A DNA stretch of 64,000 bases from JAHDHW01 sp965220465 (GCA_965220465.1 CBDCPZ010000024.1:1-64000); one strand, 5' to 3'. Shown: positions 17,247 to 26,708, numbered from the stretch's first letter. The notes: generated from the letters alone by a model not told the origin. A program made the numbers and translations.

Positions 17247-17909
17247 ATGAAGGAACAACATAATATGGAATACAATTCCCAAAAAGAAAATTTGGAAATA
17301 CCAGAATACGGACGGAATATCCAGATGCTTATCAAACATGCACTTACCATTGAAGACCCGGAATACCGCCAGGCTTTTGTTGAAGAAATCATAGAACTCA
17401 TGCTTCAGATGAGTCCTCAAAATCGAATCTTTGAAGAACAACGATTGAAATTGTGGCAGCATGTGTTCAGAATCACAGATTACGAGATTGACGTTATGCC
17501 GCCGAACGGGGAAAAACCGAGTCCTGAAAGTAAGTATAAAAGACCCGATCATGTAAATTATCCTGAATATACAGCGACTTATCGCCATTATGGACACAAT
17601 GTGCAAAAGCTAATAAAAAAAGCTTTAGCGATGGAAGAAGGCCCTAAAAGAGAAGGATTTGTTGCTGTGATCGGTTCGTATATGAAATTAGCTTATAAAA
17701 CCTGGATTAAGGAACATTACGTTAGTGATGAAATAATAAAATCTGATCTTGAAAAGTTGTCTGCGGGTAAACTTCAATTGCCTGATGGCATATTTTTAGA
17801 CAACCTCGTTCCTGCAAAACGTCCTTCTAAAAAAAGAACTTCCGGTTCCTCAGGAAATAGCGGTAAAAATCGTCAAAAAAGGCCTTACAAGAAAAAATAC
17901 AAAAATTAA
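17247..17909 (+). CDS. DUF4290 domain-containing protein
   Basis: The 220-residue soluble protein shows the DUF4290 pattern: LEIPEYGRNIQMLIKHAL near the start, EEIIELMLQMSP, RPDHVNYPEYTATYRHYGHNVQKLI, and YMKLAYKTWIKEHYVSD. The C-terminus is a Lys/Arg/Ser-rich tail (PSKKRTSG to KKKYKN) that could bind nucleic acid. The family is Bacteroidota-specific and commonly sits beside murA, as here. The molecular role is unknown. Confidence 0.93.
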   Translation: MKEQHNMEYNSQKENLEIPEYGRNIQMLIKHALTIEDPEYRQAFVEEIIELMLQMSPQNRIFEEQRLKLWQHVFRITDYEIDVMPPNGEKPSPESKYKRPDHVNYPEYTATYRHYGHNVQKLIKKALAMEEGPKREGFVAVIGSYMKLAYKTWIKEHYVSDEIIKSDLEKLSAGKLQLPDGIFLDNLVPAKRPSKKRTSGSSGNSGKNRQKRPYKKKYKN

Positions 17910-17930
17910 TTCTTTTATAAAGATCATTAA

Positions 17931-17975
17931 AAACCCGATGTCATAAAATTTAATTTTAAAACATCGGGTTTTTTT
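17931..17975 (+). terminator. Terminator between DUF4290 and murA
   Basis: An 11-bp stem (AAACCCGATGT / ACATCGGGTTT) followed by a long T-run, 21 bp after the DUF4290 stop. murA then probably has its own promoter; TATTTTCG at 17992..17999 is a weak -7 candidate. Confidence 0.8.
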
Positions 17976-18017
17976 AATTCCAAGAAAGAAGTATTTTCGA
18001 AGCAAAATTCAACGGGT

Positions 18018-19328
18018 ATGTTACAGGATTCTTTTGAAGTTATTGGCGGACATCAACTCAAAGGCGAAATAATTCCGCAAGGAGCAAAAAATGAAGCGCT
18101 TCAGGTGCTTTGTGCCGTTTTACTCACTGATGAAAAAATCTCCATTTCCAACATCCCAAATATCAGAGATGTAAACCGGCTTATCGACTTGTTGAAAGGG
18201 CTGAATGTTGAAGTTATTCAAATAGACAAGAACACCTACTCTTTTCAGGCAAACCAAATTGACCTTGATTATTTTGAATCAAAAGCCTTTCGGGAAAATG
18301 CAAGAAAAATCCGAGGCTCTGTCATGCTAATCGGACCATTGTTAGCTCGTTTTGGAAAAGCATTTTTACCACAACCTGGAGGAGATAAAATTGGCCGAAG
18401 GCGACTGGATACGCATTTTCTTGGCCTTGAAAAACTAGGTGGAAAGTTTCAGTATGATGATCATGAAAATGTTTATTTTATTGAAACCGAAAAGCTAAAA
18501 GGCGTTCCTATCCTTATGGAAGAGATTTCCGTCACAGGAACCGCGAATATTGTGATGGCGGCTGTTTTGGCGGAAGGCACTACGCATATTTATAATGCTG
18601 CTTGCGAACCTTATGTCCAACAGCTTTGCAGAATGCTTATGAGGATGGGAGCAAAGATCTCGGGACTTGGCTCAAATCTTTTGGTCATTGAAGGAGTTGA
18701 AAGTTTGAGTGGTACTGAGCATCGATTGCTTCCCGACATGATTGAAATCGGAAGTTTCATAGGTTTGGCTGCAATGACACATTCTGAACTAACAATAAAG
18801 GATGCATCCGTCAATGAGTTAGGAAACATTCTTCCTGTTTTCCGCAAAATGGGTGTTGAGCTTGAAATCAAAGGAGACGATATTTATATTCCGGCACAGG
18901 AAACTTACGAAATTCAAACTTTTATTGATGGTTCTATTTTAACCATTTATGATGCCCCCTGGCCGGGATTCACACCTGATTTGATGAGCATTATTTTAGT
19001 CATGGCGACTCAGGCAAAAGGCAGTGTTCTCATTCATCAAAAAATGTTTGAAAGTAGATTGTTTTTTGTTGATAAACTAATTGACATGGGGGCACAAGTG
19101 ATCCTTTGTGATCCACATCGGGCCACTGTTATTGGACTGGATCGACGATTTAAACTCCGTGGAATCGAAATGACTTCACCGGATATTCGCGCAGGTGTTG
19201 CTTTGTTGATCGCAGCTATGTCAGCTAAAGGGACGAGCATCATCAGAAATATACATCAGATCGATCGGGGGTATCAGGAAATCGACACCAGACTCAATGC
19301 ACTTGGAGCAAAAATTAGGCGTATTTAA
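18018..19328 (+). CDS. murA: UDP-N-acetylglucosamine 1-carboxyvinyltransferase (Asp-type, predicted fosfomycin-insensitive)
   Basis: The 436-residue EPSP-synthase-fold enzyme transfers enolpyruvate from PEP to UDP-GlcNAc, the first committed step of peptidoglycan synthesis. The early GAKNEAL supplies the conserved Lys-Asn (K24, N25), and GFTPDLMS carries the catalytic Asp. In the active-site loop the usual GGCxIG is GGDKIG (D123), so the Cys that fosfomycin alkylates is Asp. The same change in mycobacterial and chlamydial MurA keeps activity and gives fosfomycin resistance. The substitution appears to be ancestral in this group. It ends 8 bp before the convergent polyprenyl synthase stop. Confidence 0.97.
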   Translation: MLQDSFEVIGGHQLKGEIIPQGAKNEALQVLCAVLLTDEKISISNIPNIRDVNRLIDLLKGLNVEVIQIDKNTYSFQANQIDLDYFESKAFRENARKIRGSVMLIGPLLARFGKAFLPQPGGDKIGRRRLDTHFLGLEKLGGKFQYDDHENVYFIETEKLKGVPILMEEISVTGTANIVMAAVLAEGTTHIYNAACEPYVQQLCRMLMRMGAKISGLGSNLLVIEGVESLSGTEHRLLPDMIEIGSFIGLAAMTHSELTIKDASVNELGNILPVFRKMGVELEIKGDDIYIPAQETYEIQTFIDGSILTIYDAPWPGFTPDLMSIILVMATQAKGSVLIHQKMFESRLFFVDKLIDMGAQVILCDPHRATVIGLDRRFKLRGIEMTSPDIRAGVALLIAAMSAKGTSIIRNIHQIDRGYQEIDTRLNALGAKIRRI

Positions 19329-19336
19329 TTGAAATT

Positions 19337-20311
19337 TTATTTTTTACGATCAGTTACAAAAAACACCAATTGTTCAAGAGAAGTACGTGCTGGAGATTCA
19401 GGAAAGGTGTGTAATATTTTGAAAGCCTGATCTCGATAATCGAACATTGCTTTTTGTGAATATTCGATACCTCCGCTCGCACGAACAAAATCGATAACCT
19501 CTTTTACTTTTTCAGGTACTTCATTGTATTTTTTAATATTAAGAAGTATTTTCTTTTTGTCTGAAGAAGAAGCATTGTTTAAAGCATATATCAACGGGAG
19601 CGTCATTTTTTTTTCTTTGATATCGATCCCAAGAGGTTTGCCGACATCGTCCGTTCCAAAGTCAAATAAATCATCACGTATTTGAAAAGCGATACCGATT
19701 TTTTCGCCAAATAAACGCATTTTTTCGATACTAGCTTCATCCTGGGTAGTTGAGGCAGCTCCTGCGCCGCAAGCAGAAGCGATCAACGATGCAGTTTTTT
19801 GCCGGATGATATCAAAATATACGGCCTCATCAATATCCAGCCGCCTGGCTTTCTGAATTTGCAAAAGCTCTCCCTCAGGGAGTGCCTTCACTGCTTCTGA
19901 TACAATTTCAAGAATGCGAAACTGTTTATTCTTGAGTGCAAGCAACATACCTTGTGAAAACAGAAAATCTCCCACCAAAACTGCAATCTTATTCTTCCAA
20001 AGGGCATTGATAGAAAAAAATCCGCGGCGTTGATAAGAATCGTCTACCACGTCATCATGAACCAAAGTAGCGGTATGTAATAACTCAATAAGGGAGGCAG
20101 CTACAAAGCTTGATTCATTGGTTTCTCCGCATAGTTTGGCGCATAAAAAAACAAACATAGGGCGCACTTGTTTTCCTTTTCGCTGGACTATATAATACGT
20201 GATTTTGTCCAATAAAGGGACTTCGCTCTTCATCGAATCTCGAAAATGTTTCTCAAAAGTTTTAAGTTCATTTTCAATGGGGCCTTTTATCGCGTTCAAC
20301 GATTTGACCAT
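19337..20311 (-). CDS. Polyprenyl diphosphate synthase (trans-isoprenyl, IspB/HepT type)
   Basis: The 324-residue all-helical protein has the two Asp-rich motifs of trans-prenyltransferases: LVHDDVVDD (first) and IRDDLFDF (second), plus QVRPMFVFL and LLHTATLVHDD. It condenses isopentenyl diphosphate onto an allylic starter to make a long chain, most likely the menaquinone side chain. The residues before the first motif are small or medium (LLHTAT), consistent with a chain longer than C20. Two menaquinone-dependent dehydrogenase complexes are encoded later in the window. Length specificity cannot be read with certainty. Confidence 0.93.
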   Translation of the reverse strand: MVKSLNAIKGPIENELKTFEKHFRDSMKSEVPLLDKITYYIVQRKGKQVRPMFVFLCAKLCGETNESSFVAASLIELLHTATLVHDDVVDDSYQRRGFFSINALWKNKIAVLVGDFLFSQGMLLALKNKQFRILEIVSEAVKALPEGELLQIQKARRLDIDEAVYFDIIRQKTASLIASACGAGAASTTQDEASIEKMRLFGEKIGIAFQIRDDLFDFGTDDVGKPLGIDIKEKKMTLPLIYALNNASSSDKKKILLNIKKYNEVPEKVKEVIDFVRASGGIEYSQKAMFDYRDQAFKILHTFPESPARTSLEQLVFFVTDRKK

Positions 20312-20513
20312 AAATCACCAATTTTGAAGGGAATCAAGCTGTTTAACATTAAATTTCAATGCTTTTACTGCTGCATTTATATGAAGCACAAGATATAAGA
20401 AACACATTACTTAAAGAACATTCCGAGAAATATAATTGTTTAAGTCCAGTTTGATTTGCCAGATTTATTGGTTTTACTGTTACCGAAAATTTCACGGTAA
20501 AGTATCTTTAAAA

Positions 20514-20538
20514 AAAGAACCCGATGAGGATCATCGGG
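20514..20538 (-). terminator. Terminator after the helical-protein gene
   Basis: A perfect 8-bp GC-rich stem (CCCGATGA / TCATCGGG, 20520-20538) with a 3-nt loop. On the minus strand TTCTTTTTTT follows. It ends the transcript of the gene at 20614..22119. Apart from this and a small TTACCG/CGGTAA inverted repeat near 20480, I see nothing in 20312..20613. Confidence 0.75.
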
Positions 20539-20613
20539 CCCTTAATTAAGAGAGAGAATAATTGGGGAATTTGGTTTAAAAAGGGGTCATATTCATGGGG
20601 TTATAATTCATTA

Positions 20614-22119
20614 CTAATTGAGTAGCGGGATGTTTTTGTTTGTTATTTTACCTTCTACCCATTGGCAGATTGCATTATTCACTATCATTTTATATACTAA
20701 ATCGCCATCGTTTATATTTTGGAGTGAGTTAAAAAGTTGAGTCAGCAATGTCATTTCTTCTGTTGAATGTTTTACGTTTATCAATTTTCTAATATAGGTC
20801 AAAATAAGTTTTTCAATAGGTTGAATTGCTATTCTCGTCTTAAGAAAATGATTGGCATTTTTTAAAGCAGACTCAAGTTCATCAAGCTCTTTTTCTTCGT
20901 ATTTCGAAACCACACTGAGTAAAAGACAATATCCCTGCAAATTGGAAAATTCGTTTTTGCTGTCAATCTTTTGGATTTTTTTAATCCAATTCAAGGTTTC
21001 GCGATATTCTTCTTTTATAAAATAGAATACACTAATGTGGTAAAAAAGATTAATCCTGTCTTTTAAATTTAGCTTTTCAACGTGGCTATCAATCAGATCC
21101 TTAATCGTAAAAATTTGAACTGAACACACCTCGAAATTATCATTTACTAAATTAAAGATGAAATCATGCATGCTGAAAACGAAGAATATTTTGTCGCTAT
21201 CAATTTCAATCATTTTGCCCATCTCCAACAATCGCCCGAGCAACTCGTCATAAAAGATCCCTTTTCTCCTGGCACTCGTACTGCAACGCATATAGTTTGT
21301 ACAAAATCGAATAAAGTCATGAGGAAAAACAGCAACCTTTTCCGGATGATTATTCCACAAACCAAAAGCTTCTTCTAAATGTAGAAAAGCAAGTTCAAAA
21401 TTCCTGGAAGCTAATGCCTGAAGTACCAAGATCTCCAGAATATACAATTTTGATAGAAATGTTTTCGCTTTATTTTTTGTAATTAGCCTATTCTGAAATA
21501 ATGTTTCTAATTCGAATACCAGCTCATTCATTGAGCTTTCGTTGGTCGATTCAGCCAGGATTTGAGTATCTCGCAACAATTTGCCAATCCTCATCTCATG
21601 GTTTCGCAAATCTTCAACTAATCGGCATTCTCTATTAATTGATTTTAGGGTATAGTCTTTCCTTTTTTTACTAACATATCCAAACAATTTTATTTCCCAA
21701 TTGAGTGCTTCAATCCAATAGTTGTAATGTTCAAAAAATGCAGCTAATTTTTTAGCTTTTTGCAAACTGATTAACGCTTGATCATAAAGACTTTTGCTGT
21801 AGTGAAATTTAACCGCATCAATCAGTAACCTTATTTTTGAATCGATATCTTTGCCTTGCCTTAGTTGAAGTAACATTTTTATGATCAATTCATAAAGCAG
21901 GTATTTCGTTTTTGCCAAGTTTTTTCCGAAGGTGTGGTTTCTAAATTTTCTCCTTAATTTTTCTTCGTTGTGGGTATCTTGTCGATCAATTGCATCAAAT
22001 AAAAGAATGTAGTTATTGGATTCTTTTTTGGTTTGCTGAGCAGCATATATTTTAAAATATCGCTTTTCCGATTTTGTCAGAGACTTGATTAGTTTGAATA
22101 GGTCAGCATTATATTTCAT
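20614..22119 (-). CDS. Helical protein of unknown function, family member 1 of 4
   Basis: From ATG 22119 the protein has 501 residues; the longer frame adds 11 residues that the paralog lacks. No signal peptide or membrane helix is seen. The N-terminal ~100 residues carry the motif LIKSLTKSEKRYFK, then LLFDAID, LRRKFRNHTFGKNL and KYLLYELIIKML. The remainder is a continuous run of amphipathic helices resembling degenerate TPRs (ALISLQKAKKLAAFFEHYNYW). The divergent gene at 22577 matches along most of its length. I do not recognise a named domain. A cytoplasmic scaffold or regulator role is possible, but unsupported. Confidence 0.75.
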   Translation of the reverse strand: MKYNADLFKLIKSLTKSEKRYFKIYAAQQTKKESNNYILLFDAIDRQDTHNEEKLRRKFRNHTFGKNLAKTKYLLYELIIKMLLQLRQGKDIDSKIRLLIDAVKFHYSKSLYDQALISLQKAKKLAAFFEHYNYWIEALNWEIKLFGYVSKKRKDYTLKSINRECRLVEDLRNHEMRIGKLLRDTQILAESTNESSMNELVFELETLFQNRLITKNKAKTFLSKLYILEILVLQALASRNFELAFLHLEEAFGLWNNHPEKVAVFPHDFIRFCTNYMRCSTSARRKGIFYDELLGRLLEMGKMIEIDSDKIFFVFSMHDFIFNLVNDNFEVCSVQIFTIKDLIDSHVEKLNLKDRINLFYHISVFYFIKEEYRETLNWIKKIQKIDSKNEFSNLQGYCLLLSVVSKYEEKELDELESALKNANHFLKTRIAIQPIEKLILTYIRKLINVKHSTEEMTLLTQLFNSLQNINDGDLVYKMIVNNAICQWVEGKITNKNIPLLN

Positions 22120-22361
22120 CAGCTTTAATTTTTGTCCGTAGTAAAATGTCAATGGAAATTGTCCTTTAAAAGGATAACATTTTTATTTGCTATTATTTAA
22201 AAAACAATTTCCCGACATCAAAGGGGTTATACACTTGTAAAACTGCTTTTCTTATATTTATAAATTTACAACCACATGGAGGGTAATTGAAAACCATTTT
22301 TTTGAAACTTTTAATAGTTCTAAGCTCAAAAAAAGAACTCGTTTTTTACAACTTCAAAAGA

Positions 22362-22380
22362 TGTTTATTTGAAATAAACA
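22362..22380. promoter_or_regulatory. 19-bp perfect palindrome in the divergent intergenic region
   Basis: TGTTTATTT-G-AAATAAACA has 9-bp arms around one base. It lies in the 457-bp AT-rich gap between two divergent paralogs, 243 bp from one start and 197 bp from the other. No T-tract follows, so it is not a typical terminator, and it could be an operator for a dimeric regulator. A second smaller palindrome, TCCTTTAAAAGGA, is at 22172..22184. In such AT-rich DNA chance is possible. I see nothing else in 22120..22576. Confidence 0.4.
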
Positions 22381-22576
22381 TTGTAATAAAATTGTTTTAA
22401 ATAACTGATATTCAATCATTTATATTACAGTACAAAATAATGAATAATCTAATACCCAAAGTCGTTTTTCTTGTGTGTAAGTCATCAAAATAAATAGTAA
22501 CTCTAAGGCTGAAAAAATTCCTTTCTAACAAAAAAAATACTACTTTAATGGTTTATTTTCATACAACTTTATTCAT

Positions 22577-24091
22577 ATGAGTGCAGGAAAAGACGATTTA
22601 TTCCGTTTGATTCAATCTATGTCAAAGAGTGAAAAACGGTATTTCAAAATGGAGTCTAAAAAAGCAGGAGACAAAACCAGCAATCATATCAAATTTTTTG
22701 ATGCGATCAATGATTTGGAAGAATATGATGAAGGGGTATTGAAGAAAAAGTTGAGAAAGGAAAAATTCATTGCCCACCTCTCTGCCGAAAAAAGATACCT
22801 CTATAAAGCGGTTTTAAGAAGCATCCGGAATTTTCGAGGCGATCAATCCGTTTTTGCCCAAATCAAAACTTTGGTTATTGATGCTAATTATCTTTCGGAA
22901 AGATCCCTTAATGATCAGGCTAAAAAAATCCTAGATAAAGCTGGAAAATTAGCTGCGAAAATTGATGACACGGTTTCGCTTCTGGAGATCAACCTCAAAA
23001 AACAACAGCTATCAATAGCTGACAAGATAAAAGAGCATCAACAGAATATCGAGTTTTTGATGAAAGAAAAAAATGAGATTATTCATTTACTAATGATAAA
23101 ACTAGAACTTCGAGATATTTATAACAAAATAGGAGCTGCTAATACAGAGAATAATCACGCACAAATACTTGATCTCATTCAAGGAAGAGAAAATATATTG
23201 GATCAGGCTCAGAATACCAACTCTTTTTACGCGACTTTATGGCATCATGCTATAATGGCAAATTATTATAAGAGTCTTGGCGAATTAGAAAAATTGTCTG
23301 AGATGCGAACGAATATCGTAGAACTCTGGAATCAATATCCAGACATTAAAAAGGAATCTTTTCATACATACCTTCTTGATTTAGCCAATATCAGTGCTAG
23401 TTATTTTAAACAAAATCAAATAGAAACAGCTTTCAAATATTTGCAATTATTGGAAAATGAAAAACCAGTAAACGCCTTTGATCGTGTCCTTGTTTTCGAA
23501 AAAGTGACGATAAAAAAATTAATTTATTTCATGAGCAAAGGAAATTTTGATGAGGCACAATCACTTGTACCAGGAATAGAGTCTACATTAGAAAAAATTT
23601 CCGCTAGCAAATCCACTATTATAACGATAAAAATAAACATTGCAATTTTATATTTTTGTGTCGAAAATTTCCATGTTTGCTTGACCTGGGTGAATAAAAT
23701 TATTAATACTCCAAAATCGAAAATCAGGATAGACATACAAGGATTATCAAGATTACTTGCCATTGTTGCCCAAATCGAAATTGGAGAAAGTTATGAAACG
23801 ATAGATAACTTTTGCAGGTCTACTCAACGATTTTTCCAAAAAAATAATTTAAAAAACAATAATCAGGAAAGCTTAATTTTGCTTGATTATTTTTGGAAGT
23901 ATTACATTTCATCCCAAAAGCAAAAAACTGAAATATTAGATCAGTTCAAACTGACAATTGAAGAATTCAGGAGCCATCCGACAAAAAAATTAACCCTTGG
24001 CTTAGAGGAATTCCATTATTGGATTCGAAGTAAGTTGGAAAAAAAATCAATAGCCCGGTTAATCAAAGAATCAAACAGTACCCGTGATTAA
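22577..24091 (+). CDS. Helical protein of unknown function, family member 2 of 4
   Basis: A 504-residue soluble protein homologous to the divergent gene on the other side of the palindrome region. Shared features are LFRLIQSMSKSEKRYFK at residues ~8-24, IKFFDAIN, LKKKLRKEKF, KRYLYKAVLRSIRNFR, and a later SLNDQAKKILDKAGKLAAKID segment. The remainder is a chain of helices with TPR-like spacing (ETAFKYLQLLENEKPVN). No catalytic motif is visible. Its last 21 bp overlap the 3' end of the convergent small gene at 24071..24430. Confidence 0.8.
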   Translation: MSAGKDDLFRLIQSMSKSEKRYFKMESKKAGDKTSNHIKFFDAINDLEEYDEGVLKKKLRKEKFIAHLSAEKRYLYKAVLRSIRNFRGDQSVFAQIKTLVIDANYLSERSLNDQAKKILDKAGKLAAKIDDTVSLLEINLKKQQLSIADKIKEHQQNIEFLMKEKNEIIHLLMIKLELRDIYNKIGAANTENNHAQILDLIQGRENILDQAQNTNSFYATLWHHAIMANYYKSLGELEKLSEMRTNIVELWNQYPDIKKESFHTYLLDLANISASYFKQNQIETAFKYLQLLENEKPVNAFDRVLVFEKVTIKKLIYFMSKGNFDEAQSLVPGIESTLEKISASKSTIITIKINIAILYFCVENFHVCLTWVNKIINTPKSKIRIDIQGLSRLLAIVAQIEIGESYETIDNFCRSTQRFFQKNNLKNNNQESLILLDYFWKYYISSQKQKTEILDQFKLTIEEFRSHPTKKLTLGLEEFHYWIRSKLEKKSIARLIKESNSTRD

Positions 24092-24430
24092 CACCAGGTT
24101 TGTTCCGGAACGTTTGATTTGGGCACCATTAGTCCGATCAATTGAAACCACCACTCCTTCTACACCCTCTACCACATCTTCGACTCCAATGAAACTGAGT
24201 TTTTTAGTCGTTGCATAATAGGTTAATGTCCATTGCCAGCCAGTGATTGACTTGTTTGCAACGGTTGTTGTTAAATCAGCTGTGGCGGCTTGCCCGGTCA
24301 GTTCGTTGCTGCCATTTAGCTTAATAACTGCACCAAATCCGGCAAGGCTTTGTGAAAATATTACATCTCCGTTTGAATCAATGATGTAAACTGTGTTCAT
24401 GTCTGAGGAGAGGGAGATCGTGTTTGCCAT
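24071..24430 (-). CDS. Small beta-rich hypothetical protein
   Basis: A 119-residue protein without signal peptide or membrane segment. The sequence alternates hydrophobic and Thr/Ser/Gly residues (TVYIIDSNGDVIFSQ, AVIKLNGSN, WQWTLTYYATTKKLSF, GVEGVVVSIDRTNG), suggesting a small beta-barrel or beta-sandwich. It has a plausible ATG and a clean frame, and covers otherwise empty DNA except for a 21-bp convergent overlap with family member 2. I do not recognise the family. It could be a conserved orphan or a recent gain. Confidence 0.6.
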   Translation of the reverse strand: MANTISLSSDMNTVYIIDSNGDVIFSQSLAGFGAVIKLNGSNELTGQAATADLTTTVANKSITGWQWTLTYYATTKKLSFIGVEDVVEGVEGVVVSIDRTNGAQIKRSGTNLVLITGTV

Positions 24431-24701
24431 AATTATGCTTGTTAGTTTTCTAAGTTTTGGAGAAAAAGGTTTGCTTTGTTCTTAAAAAGTACAGCTATAT
24501 TTTTACAATAGGAAATAAAAATTCAATTAAAAAGCGTTCGCATTTGCCAATTGGTCCAATATCTAAACGAAAATAAAAGTTTGTAAAAAACTGAAAACCA
24601 ACTGTTTAAAATAAACCATATTCTAATTTCCAAAGCAAAAATAAGTTTCACCATTTTCTCAAGACCTTTACAATCCTCCAACCGAATTTATTATTTTTAG
24701 G

Positions 24702-24709
24702 TAACTTTG
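24702..24709 (+). promoter_or_regulatory. Candidate -7 box (TAACTTTG) for the DUF6427 gene
   Basis: TAACTTTG matches TAnnTTTG 31 bp before the GTG start at 24740. No clear TTG lies 19-21 bp upstream. The remainder of 24431..24739 is AT-rich with no other structure that I can see. Confidence 0.45.
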
Positions 24710-24739
24710 GCTTTTTCTTAAACCAGAGAATTAGATATT

Positions 24740-25729
24740 GTGTTAAGCTTTTTCAGAACCAATCAATTAGCATTTAATGTTTTTCTTATTTTTTATGTGA
24801 TCCTGCTTAGGGGATCTTCGTTTATTACGCCAAGTCATGACTGGGTTTGCGGCAAAAGTGGTGTATTGAGTACATGGATTTACGAGCTTTGTGATGGTTT
24901 TTATTCACTCCCTTTCATTTTGGGTATTGTGCTCGTATTCGTCCATGCTGTTCTTATAAATGTGATGATTGCCAATTTTCGAATGGCCAGTGAAGTTACT
25001 TTATTTCCTGGCGTATGTTATGTCCTTTTGGCGAGTTCAATTCCAGAGTTTTTATATCTTTCCCCACTATTATTGGCCAATACTTTTTTTATAATTGCCC
25101 TTTTTGAATTACTTGGATCCTATCGCCAAAAATCAATTGTCGGGAATATTTTTAATGTAGGCTTTTGGTTAGGAGTAGCTAGTCTTTTCTATTTTTCCGA
25201 AATCATCTTTTTATTGTTTGCCTTTTTTAGTTCCTCTATTTTGAGAAAATTCCATTTTAAAGAAGCGTTGATCATTACGGTCGGTTCGATCGTTCCTTAT
25301 ATTCTTATAAGCGTATATTTTTTCTGGAACGATCAACTATTTTGGTTTTGGGAAAATCAGTTCGTCAACAATTTTGGTTTTCTGGATTTTGAAATAAAAC
25401 ACACTACCGAAACTTACATCAAGCTTGGGATTTTCCTACTTTTATTTATTATTGTTATTATCAGTTTTGGCAGTTACCTGGCTAAGAAAAACCTTCAAGT
25501 TCAAAAGAACATTTCTATCCTTTACTGGGCATTATTTTTTGGCTTTTTATCAGTGTTTTTACAAGCTGGTGTTAGGCTGGAACATTTGCTCATTTTTGCA
25601 GTTCCATTATCGGTTTTTCTTTCTTTTAATCTTTTAAATATGCGACGCCCCCTTGCTGAAGCCTTGCATCTCATTATTTTGGTAGGGATTCTGGTTTTAC
25701 AATTTAAAGATTTCTGGATGCCAAATTAA
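24740..25729 (+). CDS. DUF6427 family integral membrane protein
   Basis: The 329-residue protein starts with GTG (MLSFFRTNQLAFNVFLIFYVILLR) and has about nine membrane helices rich in Phe, Leu and Ile. The N-terminal FFRTNQ segment, the WVCGKSGVLSTWIYE loop and a late LLNMRRPLAEALH fit the DUF6427 family of Bacteroidota, whose function is unknown. It is 95 bp upstream of purQ, which has its own -7 box. Confidence 0.82.
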   Translation: MLSFFRTNQLAFNVFLIFYVILLRGSSFITPSHDWVCGKSGVLSTWIYELCDGFYSLPFILGIVLVFVHAVLINVMIANFRMASEVTLFPGVCYVLLASSIPEFLYLSPLLLANTFFIIALFELLGSYRQKSIVGNIFNVGFWLGVASLFYFSEIIFLLFAFFSSSILRKFHFKEALIITVGSIVPYILISVYFFWNDQLFWFWENQFVNNFGFLDFEIKHTTETYIKLGIFLLLFIIVIISFGSYLAKKNLQVQKNISILYWALFFGFLSVFLQAGVRLEHLLIFAVPLSVFLSFNLLNMRRPLAEALHLIILVGILVLQFKDFWMPN

Positions 25730-25790
25730 ATCCAGCCAATTAAACTATTCTAAAACTTTGATTCTATCCGGAATTAAAGCATTTGTTTTG

Positions 25791-25799
25791 TAACTTTGC
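25791..25799 (+). promoter_or_regulatory. Candidate purQ -7 box (TAACTTTGC)
   Basis: TAACTTTGC is a perfect TAnnTTTGC element 26 bp upstream of the purQ ATG. The -33 position is not obvious. The short leader leaves no room for a purine riboswitch. Confidence 0.55.
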
Positions 25800-25824
25800 A
25801 GCTTCATTTTAAAAACAAAGAAAC

Positions 25825-26538
25825 ATGAAATTCGGAGTTGTTATTTTTCCGGGATCTAATTGCGATGATGACATGATCCATGTACTAGAAACCGTTATGC
25901 AGCAGGAGGTCGTTCGGCTTTGGCATAAAGAAGAATCTTTACCGGCTTTTGAGAAAGGAGATTGCATCATATTACCCGGAGGGTTTTCGTATGGCGATTA
26001 TATGAGAGCCGGAGCAATAGCAAGATTTTCTCCAATAATGAATGCCGTAATCGATTTTGCTAACAATGGTGGTTTTGTATGGGGAATTTGCAATGGTTTT
26101 CAGATTCTTTGTGAAGCAGGATTGCTATCTGGAGTTTTATTACGAAATAGCAACCAAAAGTTTATTTGTAAAAATATTTACCTAAAAGCGAAGACAAACA
26201 ATTCAGCAATTACTTCAAAAATCAACTTAACGAAGCCTCTAAAAATTCCGATCGCCCACGCAGATGGAAGATATTATGCAGATAAAGCAACTTTGGATTC
26301 GCTTGTTAAAAATGACCAAATCCTTTTTACCTATTGCGACGAGGAAGGAAATGAAACCCAAGCCGCCAACCCCAACGGTGCCGAAATGAATATTGCCGGA
26401 ATTTGCAACGTTAAAAGAAATGTATTTGGGATGATGCCACATCCTGAAAGAGCATCCGAAAACATATTAGGAAATAGAAACGGTAAAGTGATGTTTGAGT
26501 CGATAGTTTCAATGACTACTGCATCCTTAGCCCAATAA
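25825..26538 (+). CDS. purQ: Phosphoribosylformylglycinamidine synthase subunit PurQ (glutaminase)
   Basis: The 237-residue class I glutamine amidotransferase has the PurQ signature: GVVIFPGSNCDDD at the start, ILPGGFSYGDYMRAG, the nucleophile Cys in WGICNGFQILCEAGLL, and the His-Glu pair in MMPHPERAS. It supplies ammonia to PurL for the fourth step of purine synthesis. The separate PurQ implies a small-PurL/PurS type complex encoded elsewhere. No other pur gene is in the window. Confidence 0.95.
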   Translation: MKFGVVIFPGSNCDDDMIHVLETVMQQEVVRLWHKEESLPAFEKGDCIILPGGFSYGDYMRAGAIARFSPIMNAVIDFANNGGFVWGICNGFQILCEAGLLSGVLLRNSNQKFICKNIYLKAKTNNSAITSKINLTKPLKIPIAHADGRYYADKATLDSLVKNDQILFTYCDEEGNETQAANPNGAEMNIAGICNVKRNVFGMMPHPERASENILGNRNGKVMFESIVSMTTASLAQ

Positions 26539-26708
26539 TTTGAAAATTAGCTAAATACCATATTTTGACCTTTGAATAGTCCGCAACTTGTTAAAAAGGT
26601 GTGAAAATAGATTAGCAATTTTTAAATATCATTCTTTTCTCTTTAATTTGAATATAATCAAAGCAAAAGTAAGTAATTGGCAGTGTGGGCATTCAGCTTT
26701 ACTGCCAA

